DNA of 64,000 bases from Butyricicoccus faecihominis (GCF_024462775.1 NZ_JANGCE010000005.1:1-64000), one strand, 5' to 3'; positions 1 through 9,051 are shown, numbered from the stretch's first letter. The notes: a model not told the origin generated them from the sequence alone. Program-made: numbers and translations.

Positions 1-938
1 CCATCGGCATGACCTACGTGATCATATCGGGCGGCATCGACCTTTCGGTCGGCGGCATCTGCGCGCTGGTCAGCGTGCTGTACGGCATGCTGCTGCAAAA
101 GGGCGTTCCGTTCGGCGTCGCGGTGCTGGCGATGCTGGGACTGGGTCTGCTGCTGGGCCTGTGCTACGGCTTCTTCGTGGCCAAGGTGGATATCCCGCCC
201 TTTATCGTCACGCTGGCGGGCGTCAATGTGTGCAAGGGCATCGCGCTGGTGCTGACGGACAGCGCCGCGGTCGGCGTGACCGATCCGTTCACGCTCGACG
301 TGGGCAGCCTGAGCTTGCCGACCGCGCCGGCGCTCGTCCTGCTCGCGGCGGCGGCCGTATACTGTGTGTACAACATGGTGCAGGGGGCCAAGGCAAAAAG
401 CTTCCGCTGGATCAATATTCTGTTCCTCGTCATTTTGGCGTACAGCGCGTATCTGGTGATGAACAGCAAGGGCATCCCGTATCTGGCGCTGATCTGTATC
501 GCGCTGATTTTGATCTTTAACTTTGTATTGAACCATACGGTGTTCGGCAAGGGCATTTACGCGGTGGGCGGCAATATCGACGTGGCGCGCATGGCCGGCG
601 TGAAAACGGTCAAGGTATTGGTGAGCGTTTACGTGGTGGACGCGATGCTCGCGGCGCTCGGCGGCGTACTGACCGCGGCGCGCCTTGGCGCGGGCGCGCC
701 GACCATCGGCACCAACTGGGAGTTGGACGCGATCGCGGCGGTCGTCATCGGCGGCACCAGCATGACGGGCGGCTCGGGCAAGCTGACCAAAACCGTGATC
801 GGCGTGCTGCTCATCGGCGTACTGAACAACATGCTGTCGCTGATGAACGTGCAAACCAACGTGCAGATGATCTTTAAGGGTCTCATCATCCTCGGCGCGG
901 TCGTGCTCGATAAGGTGACCTCGAACCAGCAGCGCTGA
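1..938 (+). CDS. ABC sugar transporter permease (RbsC/BPD_transp_2 family), 5' end outside window
   Basis: Membrane permease of a ribose/galactose-type ABC importer. The frame is open to the window edge, and the residues before the first Met (Ile-Gly) continue the family pattern, so the true start lies upstream. Visible family signatures are the ISGGIDLSVGG segment early on and VIGGTSMTGGSGK near residue 245, with about eight hydrophobic segments between and after them. It ends 89 bases before a binding-protein gene. Because two more permease genes follow the ATPase, this one may be the last gene of a separate upstream transporter or part of an expanded heteromeric set. Family assignment is firm; the substrate cannot be read from sequence. 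Confidence 0.9.
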   Translation, partial: IGMTYVIISGGIDLSVGGICALVSVLYGMLLQKGVPFGVAVLAMLGLGLLLGLCYGFFVAKVDIPPFIVTLAGVNVCKGIALVLTDSAAVGVTDPFTLDVGSLSLPTAPALVLLAAAAVYCVYNMVQGAKAKSFRWINILFLVILAYSAYLVMNSKGIPYLALICIALILIFNFVLNHTVFGKGIYAVGGNIDVARMAGVKTVKVLVSVYVVDAMLAALGGVLTAARLGAGAPTIGTNWELDAIAAVVIGGTSMTGGSGKLTKTVIGVLLIGVLNNMLSLMNVQTNVQMIFKGLIILGAVVLDKVTSNQQR

Positions 939-1027
939 GCGTGGGCAGGGCGGCACGAAGGATGGGCAAGGGAAACAACGAAACGACCTAGGCAAACCGT
1001 CACAACACTGCGGAATAGGAGAATAAC

Positions 1028-2011
1028 ATGTTAAAAAAGTTTACGGCAGCCCTTCTCAGCTTACTTACGCTATCTTTGGCGGCATGCGGCGATCAGCAAG
1101 GTTCTCAAGGGAACGCATCGGACTCTGCGGATTCCAGTACGGAAAAGACCTATAAGATCGGTTTTGTGGCCAACGGCGCGACCCTGTGGGAGTATCCGAA
1201 AAGCAGCATCAATTTTTATATGGAATTGCAGGAAAAGTACCCGATCGAGGTCGTTGTGTTTGACGCGCAGGGCGACGCGGGCAAACAAAGCACGCTTGTG
1301 GGCGACGCGATCGCACAGGGGTGCGACGCGATCACGATCATTCCGATCGATAACAAATCGGTGATCCCCGCCTGCACGGAAGCGATGAATGCGGGCGTTC
1401 CGGTTTTCAATCTGGGCAGTGTGGACATGGGCGAGGAAAACGCGGGTAAATCCTTTGTTTCCATGATCGGCGCGGGCAGCGGTTTGGCGGCTTCCGAGAT
1501 CATTGGCGAGGCGTTTGTCGAGCATCTGGAGCCCGGCAGCAAAGTCGTTTCCATTATCGGGGTTGCGGGTACCAGCGAAACCGAGCAGCGCAACGAGGTA
1601 TGGCAGAAAATGTGCGAGGAGCACGATATCGAGATACTGGATGTGCAGAGCACGGACTGGGATGCCAGCAAGGCGCTGCAGATTATGCAAAACTATTTGG
1701 TGCAATATCCGCAAATCGACGGCGTGTTCTGTCAGTGGGATGACGGCATGGTATCCGTGGCCAAGGCGCTGGAAGCCGCGGGGCGTTTGGAAGGCACCTT
1801 TTTGGCGAGTATCGACGGCAACAAAAACGGCTTTGATCTGGTAAGGGACGGCACCATGTATTGTACGGCGGCGCAAAATCAGAAGGAGATTTGCGAAAAG
1901 GCGGTCACGACGACACTGGATTATCTGGCGGGCAACGAAGTGGAACCCTACATCACCATTCCCTATATTAAAATCACCAAGGAGAATGTGGATGAGTACA
2001 GCCCTTGGTGA
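1028..2011 (+). CDS. Sugar ABC transporter substrate-binding lipoprotein (RbsB/Peripla_BP_4 type)
   Basis: Extracellular solute-binding protein anchored as a lipoprotein, 327 residues. The N-terminus is a lipoprotein signal peptide with lipobox SLAAC, so Cys20 would be lipidated. An acidic Ser-rich linker follows, then the two-lobe periplasmic-binding fold (start TYKIGFVANG; hinge-region motifs such as DAQGDAGKQ and ASIDGNKNG). An AGGAG site ends 6 bases before the ATG. It captures ligand and delivers it to the permeases and the ATPase encoded just downstream. RbsB-like proteins bind pentoses, hexoses, autoinducer-2 or inositol; the ligand here is undetermined. Confidence 0.9.
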   Translation: MLKKFTAALLSLLTLSLAACGDQQGSQGNASDSADSSTEKTYKIGFVANGATLWEYPKSSINFYMELQEKYPIEVVVFDAQGDAGKQSTLVGDAIAQGCDAITIIPIDNKSVIPACTEAMNAGVPVFNLGSVDMGEENAGKSFVSMIGAGSGLAASEIIGEAFVEHLEPGSKVVSIIGVAGTSETEQRNEVWQKMCEEHDIEILDVQSTDWDASKALQIMQNYLVQYPQIDGVFCQWDDGMVSVAKALEAAGRLEGTFLASIDGNKNGFDLVRDGTMYCTAAQNQKEICEKAVTTTLDYLAGNEVEPYITIPYIKITKENVDEYSPW

Positions 2012-2102
2012 CCGCATCGGTTTCAGGTAACAAAATGCGGATCGGGCCGCCGGGATGCGTAGTCTTTGGCGGCTTGAATTCTATCATGTTAGGAGGCGGA
2101 CC

Positions 2103-3584
2103 GTGCATTCAGAGAATATCTTGGAGATTAACGGCGTTTCAAAGTCGTTCCCGGGCGTCAAAGCGCTGGATCATGTCTCGATAGCCATCCGGAAGGGCGT
2201 CGTACACGGCATCGTGGGTGAAAACGGCGCGGGAAAATCTACGTTGATGAAGATCCTGTCGGGCGTGTACCGGGCGGATCGGACGGAAGGCTCAAGCATC
2301 TGGTTTGATGGGAAACAAATGGAGATTAGCTCCCCGATACAGTCGATGCAATTAGGGCTGAGTATTATTTATCAAGAGTTTAATTTGGTCGATTCCATGT
2401 CTGTCGGCGAAAACATTTTTCTGGGCAGGTTTCGGGAAGCGGGCGGTATGCAAGCGCTGCACCGTAAGGCGAGAAGCGCCTTGGATCGTATCGGCTGCGA
2501 CATTGACACACGCGCCATGGTGGGCGATCTCAGCATCTCGCAAAAGCAGATGGTAGAGATTGCAAAGGCGATTTCGCTGAACAGCAAGCTGATCATTATG
2601 GACGAGCCAAGCACAACGCTGACAAACGACGAGATGGAAAACCTGATTCGGCTGATCAACGAGCTGCGGGCCGATGGGATCACGATCATTTATATTAGCC
2701 ATAAACTGGAGGAAATCTTCGCGCTGTGCGATCAGGTCACGGTGATCCGGGACGGCAGCGTGATTGGCACGCGCGATATTGAGGATATCACGCGCGAAGA
2801 AATGGTCTCTATGATGGTGGGGCGTTCTATCGAAAGTGAATTCCCCCCGAGGCCGCAAACCGCGGGCGATGTGCTGCTTGCGGTGCATCACCTGCATACG
2901 AACAAGCTGCACGATGTTTCCTTTCAGGTAAAGGCGGGGGAAATTCTGGGCTTGGTCGGTCTGGTGGGCGCGGGCCGGACCGAGATCGTGCGGGCGCTGT
3001 TTGGCGCGGACGCGAAACAAAGCGGCGAGATCCGCATTCATGGCGAGGCGGTGACGATCCGCAATCCGGTGGATGCAAAAAAAGCGGGAATCGGGTTTGT
3101 TACCGAGGATCGGAAACAGCAAGGCCTGTTCATGCGGTTTTCCGTAGCGGATAATATCGTGGTCGCCACGATGAACAAGCTGGCGAAACGCGGCTTTGTC
3201 AGCAAACGCAGGGAGGAGGAGATCGCACAGGGCTATGTGGAGAGCTTGGGCATTAAAACGCCGAAGCTGTCCACGAAGGTCATGAGCCTTTCGGGCGGCA
3301 ATCAGCAAAAATGCATCATTGGAAGGTGGCTGGAAATGGAGCCGCGCGTCCTGATTTTGGACGAACCGACCCGCGGGATCGACGTCGGCGCCAAATATGA
3401 GATCTACCTGCTGATGAAAGAGATCGCAAGCAAGGGAAACGCTATTATACTAATCTCTTCCGAACTGCCCGAGGTGTTGAACCTGAGCAACCGTTGCCTT
3501 ACCATTTCGGCCGGCCGCGTTGTAGGGGAGTTTGACCCGGCGGTGGACTCGGCGGAACGCATCATGCAGAGCATATTGACATAG
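2103..3584 (+). CDS. Sugar ABC transporter ATP-binding protein (RbsA/MglA type, two NBDs)
   Basis: Cytoplasmic ATPase with two fused nucleotide-binding domains, 493 residues, which is normal for RbsA/MglA. The first domain has Walker A GENGAGKST (residues 39-47), a degenerate signature LSISQKQM and Walker B LIIMDEP. The second has the family's degenerate Walker A (VGAGRTE, no lysine), an intact signature LSGGNQQK and Walker B VLILDEPTRGID. The GTG at 2103 is chosen because AGGAGG (2091-2096) lies 6 bases upstream; an in-frame ATG at 2055 has no such site. It lies between the binding protein and two permeases, so it almost certainly powers them. Confidence 0.95.
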   Translation: MHSENILEINGVSKSFPGVKALDHVSIAIRKGVVHGIVGENGAGKSTLMKILSGVYRADRTEGSSIWFDGKQMEISSPIQSMQLGLSIIYQEFNLVDSMSVGENIFLGRFREAGGMQALHRKARSALDRIGCDIDTRAMVGDLSISQKQMVEIAKAISLNSKLIIMDEPSTTLTNDEMENLIRLINELRADGITIIYISHKLEEIFALCDQVTVIRDGSVIGTRDIEDITREEMVSMMVGRSIESEFPPRPQTAGDVLLAVHHLHTNKLHDVSFQVKAGEILGLVGLVGAGRTEIVRALFGADAKQSGEIRIHGEAVTIRNPVDAKKAGIGFVTEDRKQQGLFMRFSVADNIVVATMNKLAKRGFVSKRREEEIAQGYVESLGIKTPKLSTKVMSLSGGNQQKCIIGRWLEMEPRVLILDEPTRGIDVGAKYEIYLLMKEIASKGNAIILISSELPEVLNLSNRCLTISAGRVVGEFDPAVDSAERIMQSILT

Positions 3585-3595
3585 GGGGGCGTGGA

Positions 3596-4567
3596 ATGAG
3601 ACAAGCCACAAAAGGAATGCTTTATAGGTTTACGGCAAATTACATGATCTTGATCGCCATTTTTGTTCTATGCGCTTACAGCGCGATCGCAAATCCCGTC
3701 TTTTTGCGCATGGATAATGTTCTAAACGTCGGCCTACAGTCCGCCGCGATCGGGATCGCCGCGCTCGGCATGACGACGATCATGATCGGCGGCTATATCG
3801 ATTTGTCGCTGCCGGGCATGTTCGCGCTCACCTCGGTCACATTTTGCAAGGCGGCCGAATGGACGGGCAATCCATGGATCGCGATCCTTGCCGCGCTTGG
3901 AATGGGACTGGCCGCCGGCGCGCTCAACGGTGCGATCATGGTGCTGTTCGGCGCCAGAACCATGAACAACATGTTGTTCATCTCCTATGGCATGGGTATG
4001 GTATTCAAGTCGCTAACGGCGTTTATCAACGACCGGGTCATCAACCTGACGCCGCACCCTGTGTTCAAGGCGATCGGAGAAGAACGCCTGCTGCGCGTCC
4101 CCATCTCCTTTTTGATCTTTTTGGCGATCGTGCTGCTGATGCATCTGTTTCTCAAAAAGACCGTATCGGGAAAGTCGATCTACTATTTAGGCTGTAATTA
4201 CGAAGGCGCGCGGCTGGCCGGTATCAATACCAGACGCACGGTGCTGCTCATCTTTATAATCGGCGGGTTACTGGCCGCGGCGGGATCGATCGTCAATGTT
4301 GCGCAGGTGTCGCAGGCAAGCACCAATTCGGGCTATAACTATGAAATCAACGCCATCACCGCGGCGGTGCTGGGCGGTACGGCGTTCAAGGGCGGCCGGG
4401 GCGGCGCGTTTAATACATTTTTGGGCGCGATTATGTTTGTGCTGCTGGCCAACTCGCTTCAGCTTTTGGGATTCAGCGCGTATGCGCAATATGCCATGAA
4501 GGGCCTTATTCTGGTGGCGGTGATCCTGCTGGACAGCAAAAAGGATGTTTTGGAGGCGCGAGGATGA
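3596..4567 (+). CDS. ABC sugar transporter permease (RbsC family)
   Basis: Integral membrane permease, 323 residues, with about eight to ten hydrophobic segments. It shows the family signature region IMIGGYIDLSLPG and the C-terminal AAVLGGTAFKGGRGG loop, expected to contact the ATPase. A GGGGG-type Shine-Dalgarno site precedes the ATG, 11 bases after the ATPase stop. Its last four bases overlap the start of the next permease (ATGA), a sign of translational coupling. Together the two likely form a heterodimeric channel. Confidence 0.93.
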   Translation: MRQATKGMLYRFTANYMILIAIFVLCAYSAIANPVFLRMDNVLNVGLQSAAIGIAALGMTTIMIGGYIDLSLPGMFALTSVTFCKAAEWTGNPWIAILAALGMGLAAGALNGAIMVLFGARTMNNMLFISYGMGMVFKSLTAFINDRVINLTPHPVFKAIGEERLLRVPISFLIFLAIVLLMHLFLKKTVSGKSIYYLGCNYEGARLAGINTRRTVLLIFIIGGLLAAAGSIVNVAQVSQASTNSGYNYEINAITAAVLGGTAFKGGRGGAFNTFLGAIMFVLLANSLQLLGFSAYAQYAMKGLILVAVILLDSKKDVLEARG

Positions 4568-5532
4568 AAAAAGAGATCTGGCGCCGCGACGGCGTACTTC
4601 GGTTTTTCAAAAAGAATATCGCGGTGGATATCATCATTTTGTTTTTTATAGTCGCTCCCTTTATGAATGCTTCTTTTCTCAGCGCCTACAACCTATCTCA
4701 GATATTGGTGCAGACCGCGACGACTCTAATCGTGGCGGTTGGGGTTATGTTTGTCATCATCACGGGAGAATCCGATCTGTCTATTGGCGGCCTCATGTGT
4801 TTGTCGGGGATCGTGGCCATATACCTGCAGCCGGAACTTCCGCTGCCGGTCATTTTGCTGATCGTCATGGCGATGGGCTGCGTGCTCGGCTGTTTGACCG
4901 GCCTGCTTGTATCCGTTTTAAAGCTCGATGCGTTTATTGTGACGCTGGGCATACAAATGATCTATCTGGGCGTCAACCTGATCATAACGGACGGTCAAAC
5001 CGTGGTGGGGGAAGACCCCGCGTTTGTACAATGGGGGACCGGCAAGCTGTTTCAATTTGTGCCCTATGCGTTTGTGATCGCGCTCACGCTGGTAGTGATC
5101 GCTTATTGGGTGCTTTCCCGCACCCAATTCGGCCGCGATTGCTACGCGGTGGGCGGCAACTATGAGGTGGCGAAGTATGCGGGTATCCGCGTGGTGCGGC
5201 AAAAGCTCCTTTGCTATGTGATATGCGGCTGCTTGGCGGCTCTGGCGGGGTTCTTCCTGTCGGCGCGCATGAACGCGGGCAACGGTAATTTCGGTACCAT
5301 GATCCCGTTTAACGTCCACTGCGGCATCGTCATCGGCGGCACGTATCTATCGGGCGGCACGGGCGGCGCATGGCACACGCTGGCGGGTATTTTAATGATG
5401 AGTGTGCTGCAAAACGTGATGAATATTATAGGCGCGGACGCATATATCCAGCAGCTGGTGCAAGGGCTGATTATCGTATTGATTATCGGGTTTGCCTGTT
5501 ACGAGCAAACGCGTAAAAAGCAAGCGGCCTGA
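4564..5532 (+). CDS. ABC sugar transporter permease (RbsC family)
   Basis: Second downstream permease, 322 residues, translationally coupled to its neighbour through an ATGA overlap. It carries the family motif ITGESDLSIGG near residue 75 and GIVIGGTYLSGGTGG near residue 258, with multiple hydrophobic helices between. Tandem non-identical RbsC-type permeases occur in several sugar and autoinducer importers (for example LsrC/LsrD), so a heterodimer with the preceding permease is the simplest reading. The C-terminus is short and basic. Confidence 0.93.
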   Translation: MKKEIWRRDGVLRFFKKNIAVDIIILFFIVAPFMNASFLSAYNLSQILVQTATTLIVAVGVMFVIITGESDLSIGGLMCLSGIVAIYLQPELPLPVILLIVMAMGCVLGCLTGLLVSVLKLDAFIVTLGIQMIYLGVNLIITDGQTVVGEDPAFVQWGTGKLFQFVPYAFVIALTLVVIAYWVLSRTQFGRDCYAVGGNYEVAKYAGIRVVRQKLLCYVICGCLAALAGFFLSARMNAGNGNFGTMIPFNVHCGIVIGGTYLSGGTGGAWHTLAGILMMSVLQNVMNIIGADAYIQQLVQGLIIVLIIGFACYEQTRKKQAA

Positions 5533-5555
5533 TCGCTTGGGAAAGGATAAAAGAC

Positions 5556-6038
5556 ATGAAAAAGAGGATTTTGAACGAACGGCTGGCCGCCATTTTGGCC
5601 AGCGCGAGACACGGCGAAATGATTTTTGTCGCGGATGCCGGCAGCGGTTCTTCCGACAAGGCGTTGGTGCCGCTCGATCCCAGCGTGGAGTATCTGGATT
5701 TGGGCGTGGTGACGGGGGTGCCCAGCTTTTTAGACGTCGTCACGGGCATGGCGGCGGCAGGCGATATCGAATCGATCATTGTGGCGGACGAAATGCCGCG
5801 GGTGAACCCCGCCTATTATCAGGCGTTGGTCGATCTGGTGGGCAAGGAAAACGTATGGCTGGTGCGGTACATTCCGGAACTTTATGACCTGCGCAACAAA
5901 TGCAAAGCGATGGTGCAGACCGGCGACTATGGCCTGCAGGGCAATGCGATCTTGGTCGCGGGCTATCCCAGCGAGAATATTCCCCTGAAATGGCTGATGG
6001 ACAGAGATCCGGAAACCTATAACGAAAAGGAGAAATAA
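5556..6038 (+). CDS. RbsD/FucU family sugar-handling protein
   Basis: Cytosolic protein of the RbsD/FucU family, which interconverts sugar anomers (ribose pyranase, fucose mutarotase). At 160 residues it is a little longer than RbsD. The N-terminal pattern ILNERLAAILASARHGEMIFVADAG matches the family in two parts: helix 1, then the His (about residue 19) and Asp of the active-site strand. C-terminally NKCKAMVQTGDYGLQGNAILVAG resembles the conserved end that contributes Tyr/Asn residues. It follows the permease by 23 bases, so it should act on the imported sugar. The exact sugar is unknown. Confidence 0.8.
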   Translation: MKKRILNERLAAILASARHGEMIFVADAGSGSSDKALVPLDPSVEYLDLGVVTGVPSFLDVVTGMAAAGDIESIIVADEMPRVNPAYYQALVDLVGKENVWLVRYIPELYDLRNKCKAMVQTGDYGLQGNAILVAGYPSENIPLKWLMDRDPETYNEKEK

Positions 6039-6041
6039 ACG

Positions 6042-6815
6042 ATGCCGTACCTGTCAAACGAGCCAGCGGTGTTCTACCGGGTATGGAACACGGAATGCCC
6101 CAAGGCAAACGTTGTTTTCTTGCATGGAGCGGGCGAGCATAGCGGCTTATACCATCGGTTTGCCGCCGGGCTCAACGCGGAAGGATATCGGGTCTGGGCG
6201 ATCGACCATATCGCCCATGGACATACGCCGGGCTCGGTCGAAGCGGTGTATGAAGTAAGCGCGCTGGCCGATAACGCACGCCGGCTGATTCGTTTGGCGC
6301 AAGAGGAGACTGACGCGTTAAAAACCGTGCTGATCGGCAACTCGCTGGGCGGCGTTACCGCCGGCTTGCTGATGAGCATGGAGGACGCGCCTGCGATCGC
6401 GGGGCTGGTGCTCACCTCAACGCCGCTGGCGCCGCTGCAAAACATCGATGAACTGGACAAGGCGATCATGTCGCTGGAGCCGACCTATCTGGACGAACTT
6501 GCCTCTGATCCCTTGCTGCCGCGTATGGAACCGCTGGATTATGACCGGCTGGACGCCGCTATGTGCAAGGCGGTCGAACAAATGCAAAGCAAGGCCCCTT
6601 GCTGGCCGTTTCCTGTTTTGCTGATCAATGGGGAAAACGATGTGCTGGCCCTGCCCGAAACGGCAAGGGCATGGGCAAAGAACATCCCGCGCGGCCGCGC
6701 GTTGACCGTCAAGGGTGGACATCATGATATTCTCAATGATACGAGCTATGCCGTAGTGACCCGTCTGATCGCTTCGTTTGTTTTGGAAGCGACAAACCCA
6801 TATTTGCTGTACTAG
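6042..6815 (+). CDS. Alpha/beta hydrolase (lysophospholipase/monoacylglycerol-lipase-like)
   Basis: Serine hydrolase of the alpha/beta fold, 257 residues. Visible parts are the oxyanion-hole region VVFLHGAGEHSG (about residues 24-35), the nucleophile elbow GNSLGG (about 103), an acid-strand region LLINGENDVLALP (about 202) and the catalytic His in GGHHDILND (about 236). It begins 3 bases after the RbsD-like stop, so it is co-transcribed with the transporter. That suggests it de-esterifies a transported acylated or glycosidic compound, which is inference only. No signal peptide is seen, so it is cytosolic. Confidence 0.88.
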   Translation: MPYLSNEPAVFYRVWNTECPKANVVFLHGAGEHSGLYHRFAAGLNAEGYRVWAIDHIAHGHTPGSVEAVYEVSALADNARRLIRLAQEETDALKTVLIGNSLGGVTAGLLMSMEDAPAIAGLVLTSTPLAPLQNIDELDKAIMSLEPTYLDELASDPLLPRMEPLDYDRLDAAMCKAVEQMQSKAPCWPFPVLLINGENDVLALPETARAWAKNIPRGRALTVKGGHHDILNDTSYAVVTRLIASFVLEATNPYLLY

Positions 6816-6880
6816 AGCGTCCCAAAGAGGCAAAATACATGAAAGTCTACACAAAGGATATGATACACGGATTACCAAAC

Positions 6881-6919
6881 AACGCCCCGGGCGCTCCTTT
6901 AGGGAGCGGCCGGGGCGTT
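6881..6919. terminator. GC-rich hairpin, possible terminator of the transporter operon
   Basis: Strong inverted repeat: AACGCCCCGG at 6881-6890 pairs with the complementary arm ending at 6919, and inner bases also pair. It is 65 bases after the hydrolase stop. Neither strand has a clean T-run after the stem, so termination efficiency is uncertain. Confidence 0.5.
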
Positions 6920-6990
6920 CAGACTGTAGACAAAGGTCTCACGCCGCAGCGCGCATAGAAAGGAAAATGGAGCGAAGCGACGTAAAATCC

Positions 6991-7118
6991 GTTTTTTCGG
7001 GGGCGTGTACCTCGAAAAAACACCTCGACCCGCGCCACCGGGCGCGTAATCCGGGGGTATCGAGACCGGTTTCTCCGGAACTGGTCGAGTATCTAGGGGG
7101 CATTGGATGCCCCCTAGA
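6991..7118. other. Multi-hairpin intergenic region
   Basis: Non-coding spacer between convergent genes with several nested inverted repeats. GTTTTTTCG (6991-6999) pairs with CGAAAAAAC (7013-7021). CTCGACC (7024-7030) pairs with GGTCGAG (7083-7089). CGCGCC (7031-7036) pairs with GGCGCG (7041-7046). An alternative stem joins 7064-7071 with 7079-7086. A perfect 12-bp stem with a 3-base loop spans 7092-7118 (CTAGGGGGCAT/ATGCCCCCTAG core). It could be a structured 3' UTR, a small RNA or a genomic repeat; nothing in it resembles an ORF. Confidence 0.45.
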
Positions 7119-7158
7119 CGTTGTTGCATATGTGCGGTAAAAATGCAGCAGCGATCGT

Positions 7159-8340
7159 TTAGCAGCGCGCCGTGGCAAACGCTTCATAGGAGCGCACGCC
7201 TTTTTGCAGGCGTGCGAGTCCGTCCGTCAGGCGCTTTCGCGGACAGGCGATGTTCATGCGCAAAAAGCGGTCGCCGTTGCCGCCGAATTCCGCGCCGGGG
7301 GATAGCCAAAGCCCGGTCTCGTTCCGGATATGCCGGGCAAGCTCCTGCGACGACCAGCCTGCTTTGCCGCAATCCAGCCACAACAAATAGGTTGCTTGCG
7401 AAGGCACGAGCGATAGCTGCGTAAGCTCCGCCGCTAGAAATTCCCGTACCAGCGCTTTGCCGGCGGAAATGTGTTCCCGCAGCGCGTCCAGCCACGCGCC
7501 GCCCTGTGTAAAGGCGGCGATCGCCGCGTCAATGGCAAAGGCGTTGGGCTCGGCTATTTCGTCGGTATTCAGCGCCCGCCATACCTTGTGCCGCAACGTG
7601 GGATCGGGCGCCATGGCCGCCGCGGTTTGCAACCCGGCCAAATTGAACGCCTTGGTCGGCGCGAGACAGGTAACGCTGTTTTGCATGCAATGCGCGGATA
7701 CGGATGCAAAAGGCACATAGGCGCGGCCCGGATCGGTCAAATCGCAGTGGATCTCGTCGGACAGCACCAGTACGTGATGCGTCCAGCACAGCTCGCCGAT
7801 GCGGGCGAGCGTTTCGCGGCTCCACAGGTTGCCCGTCGGGTTGTGCGGATTGCATAGCAGCAGCAGCGCGGTCTGCGGGTCGGCAAGCTTGCGCTCTAAA
7901 TCCTCCCAATCGATGCGGTAGGCCGCGCCGTCGTAAGCAAGCGGGCTTTCAAGCACGCGCCTGCCGTTGTTCCGGATCGAGCTGAAAAAGCAACCATACA
8001 CCGGCGTCATCACCAGTACGTTTTCGCCGGGCGTGGTCAGCTTGCGGATGACGCTGGATAGAATGGGGACCACGCCCGAGGCGAACACCAGCCAGTCCTT
8101 CTCCATAGCGAAGCCGTGCCGCTCGCGCCACCAGCCGCAGATCGCCTCATACCACTCCTCCGGCACGGTCGAGTAGCCGAACAGACCGCTTGCGGCGCGG
8201 GCCTTGATTGCGGCTGTGATCTCGGGCGCGGCGGCAAAGTCCATGTCCGCAACCCACATGGGCAGTTCATTTTCCGCCGCGCTCCACTTGAGAGAATGCG
8301 TGCCGCGCCGGTCGATCAACGTGTCAAAATCATAATTCAA
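7159..8340 (-). CDS. MalY/PatB-type PLP aminotransferase (probable C-S lyase)
   Basis: Class I/II PLP enzyme of the MalY/PatB family (cystathionine beta-lyase-like), 393 residues. It shows WVADMDFAAAPEI at the N-terminus, NPHNPTGN (cofactor region), SDEIHCDL (Asp to the pyridine N), and the Schiff-base lysine in APTKAFNLAGLQ. The C-terminal Arg region is RFLRMNIACPR. The start is a TTG at 8340, where homology begins (NYDFDTLIDRRGTHS). The frame is open further upstream to 8484, but that stretch reads as unrelated out-of-frame sequence of the gene relic there. Likely role: release of sulfide/homocysteine or degradation of cysteine conjugates. Confidence 0.88.
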   Translation of the reverse strand: MNYDFDTLIDRRGTHSLKWSAAENELPMWVADMDFAAAPEITAAIKARAASGLFGYSTVPEEWYEAICGWWRERHGFAMEKDWLVFASGVVPILSSVIRKLTTPGENVLVMTPVYGCFFSSIRNNGRRVLESPLAYDGAAYRIDWEDLERKLADPQTALLLLCNPHNPTGNLWSRETLARIGELCWTHHVLVLSDEIHCDLTDPGRAYVPFASVSAHCMQNSVTCLAPTKAFNLAGLQTAAAMAPDPTLRHKVWRALNTDEIAEPNAFAIDAAIAAFTQGGAWLDALREHISAGKALVREFLAAELTQLSLVPSQATYLLWLDCGKAGWSSQELARHIRNETGLWLSPGAEFGGNGDRFLRMNIACPRKRLTDGLARLQKGVRSYEAFATARC

Positions 8341-8354
8341 GAATGCACCTGCTT

Positions 8355-8508
8355 TCAGTCGGTCCGAACGGTCGCTTCCACCTTGCCCGCGCCGAGCGCC
8401 GCCGCCAGTCCGGCGGGTTCGTCCACTTGGCCCAAACGGGAATAGCGATACGAGCGGGAAAAGCCTTTGTAAAACAGCACCCATTTTTCATGCGGCAGCG
8501 CCCCTCTC
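8355..8508 (-). pseudogene. C-terminal relic of a cyclophilin-like (PF18050-type) gene
   Basis: Translating the minus strand gives WVLFYKGFSRSYRYSRLG followed by a Gly/Ala-rich end GLAAALGAGKVEATV and a stop at 8355. This matches, from memory, the C-terminal strands of the cyclophilin-like fold family often found beside flavodoxin-type reductases. No plausible start or Shine-Dalgarno site precedes it (only a GTG at 8480), and the N-terminal half is missing directly after the FMN-reductase stop. I read it as a deletion remnant; a 41-residue expressed protein is possible but unlikely. Confidence 0.5.
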
Positions 8509-9051
8509 TTAAACGGTTTTTCCCATCCGGTACGCAGATTCGAGCGCGGCGGGAAAATTCTTGATTTGTCCCATGCCGTCCGCGCCGCAGCCGCGCGCCA
8601 CACCGGCGAGTTTCGCGCTTTCAAAGCAGGAAATCCAGCCCTCCAACCCTTGCACAGCGCCGTCCGTCGCGCTATTGTCGCTGTCCGCCGCCGTGGCCAA
8701 CAAGTAGATATCCCGAAACGCGTACTCGCCCGGAAAAAGCGGATTGGAGCGGTCGAGCAGCGTTTTCATCTGCCCGCACATTTCGTAAAAATAGATCGGC
8801 GTGGCGAAGGCGATGACTTCCGCCTGCCGCATCTTTTCCACGATCTCGTTTGCGTCGTCCCGGATCACGCAGCGCCGCGTCTTTTGGCACGCCAGACAGC
8901 CCCGGCAAAAACCGATCGTTTTGTCATACAGGCACACCTTTTCCGTTTCGTGTCCCGCGTCCCTCGCGCCGCGCAGGAATTCATTTGCCAGCGTTTCCGA
9001 ATTACCGTCAATGCGCGGGCTGGTGCAAACGACCAGAACTTTCTTACTCAT
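8509..9051 (-). CDS. NADPH-dependent FMN reductase / flavodoxin-family oxidoreductase
   Basis: Flavodoxin-like fold oxidoreductase, 180 residues. The phosphate-binding start [15 protein letters not shown] is typical of the family. A Cys-rich segment [13 protein letters not shown] (about residues 49-61) is the short insert found in iron-sulfur flavoprotein-like members. [20 protein letters not shown] is the usual flavin-loop/dimer region. It probably reduces flavin or quinone-like substrates with NAD(P)H. Its ATG overlaps the stop of the upstream acetyltransferase gene by four bases, so the two are coupled. Confidence 0.88.
   Translation of the reverse strand: MSKKVLVVCTSPRIDGNSETLANEFLRGARDAGHETEKVCLYDKTIGFCRGCLACQKTRRCVIRDDANEIVEKMRQAEVIAFATPIYFYEMCGQMKTLLDRSNPLFPGEYAFRDIYLLATAADSDNSATDGAVQGLEGWISCFESAKLAGVARGCGADGMGQIKNFPAALESAYRMGKTV

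Noticed and set aside
8341-8484. 48-residue N-terminal extension of the MalY-type enzyme
   Set aside because: Arg/Gly-rich out-of-frame translation of the cyclophilin-like relic; family homology starts at the TTG at 8340.
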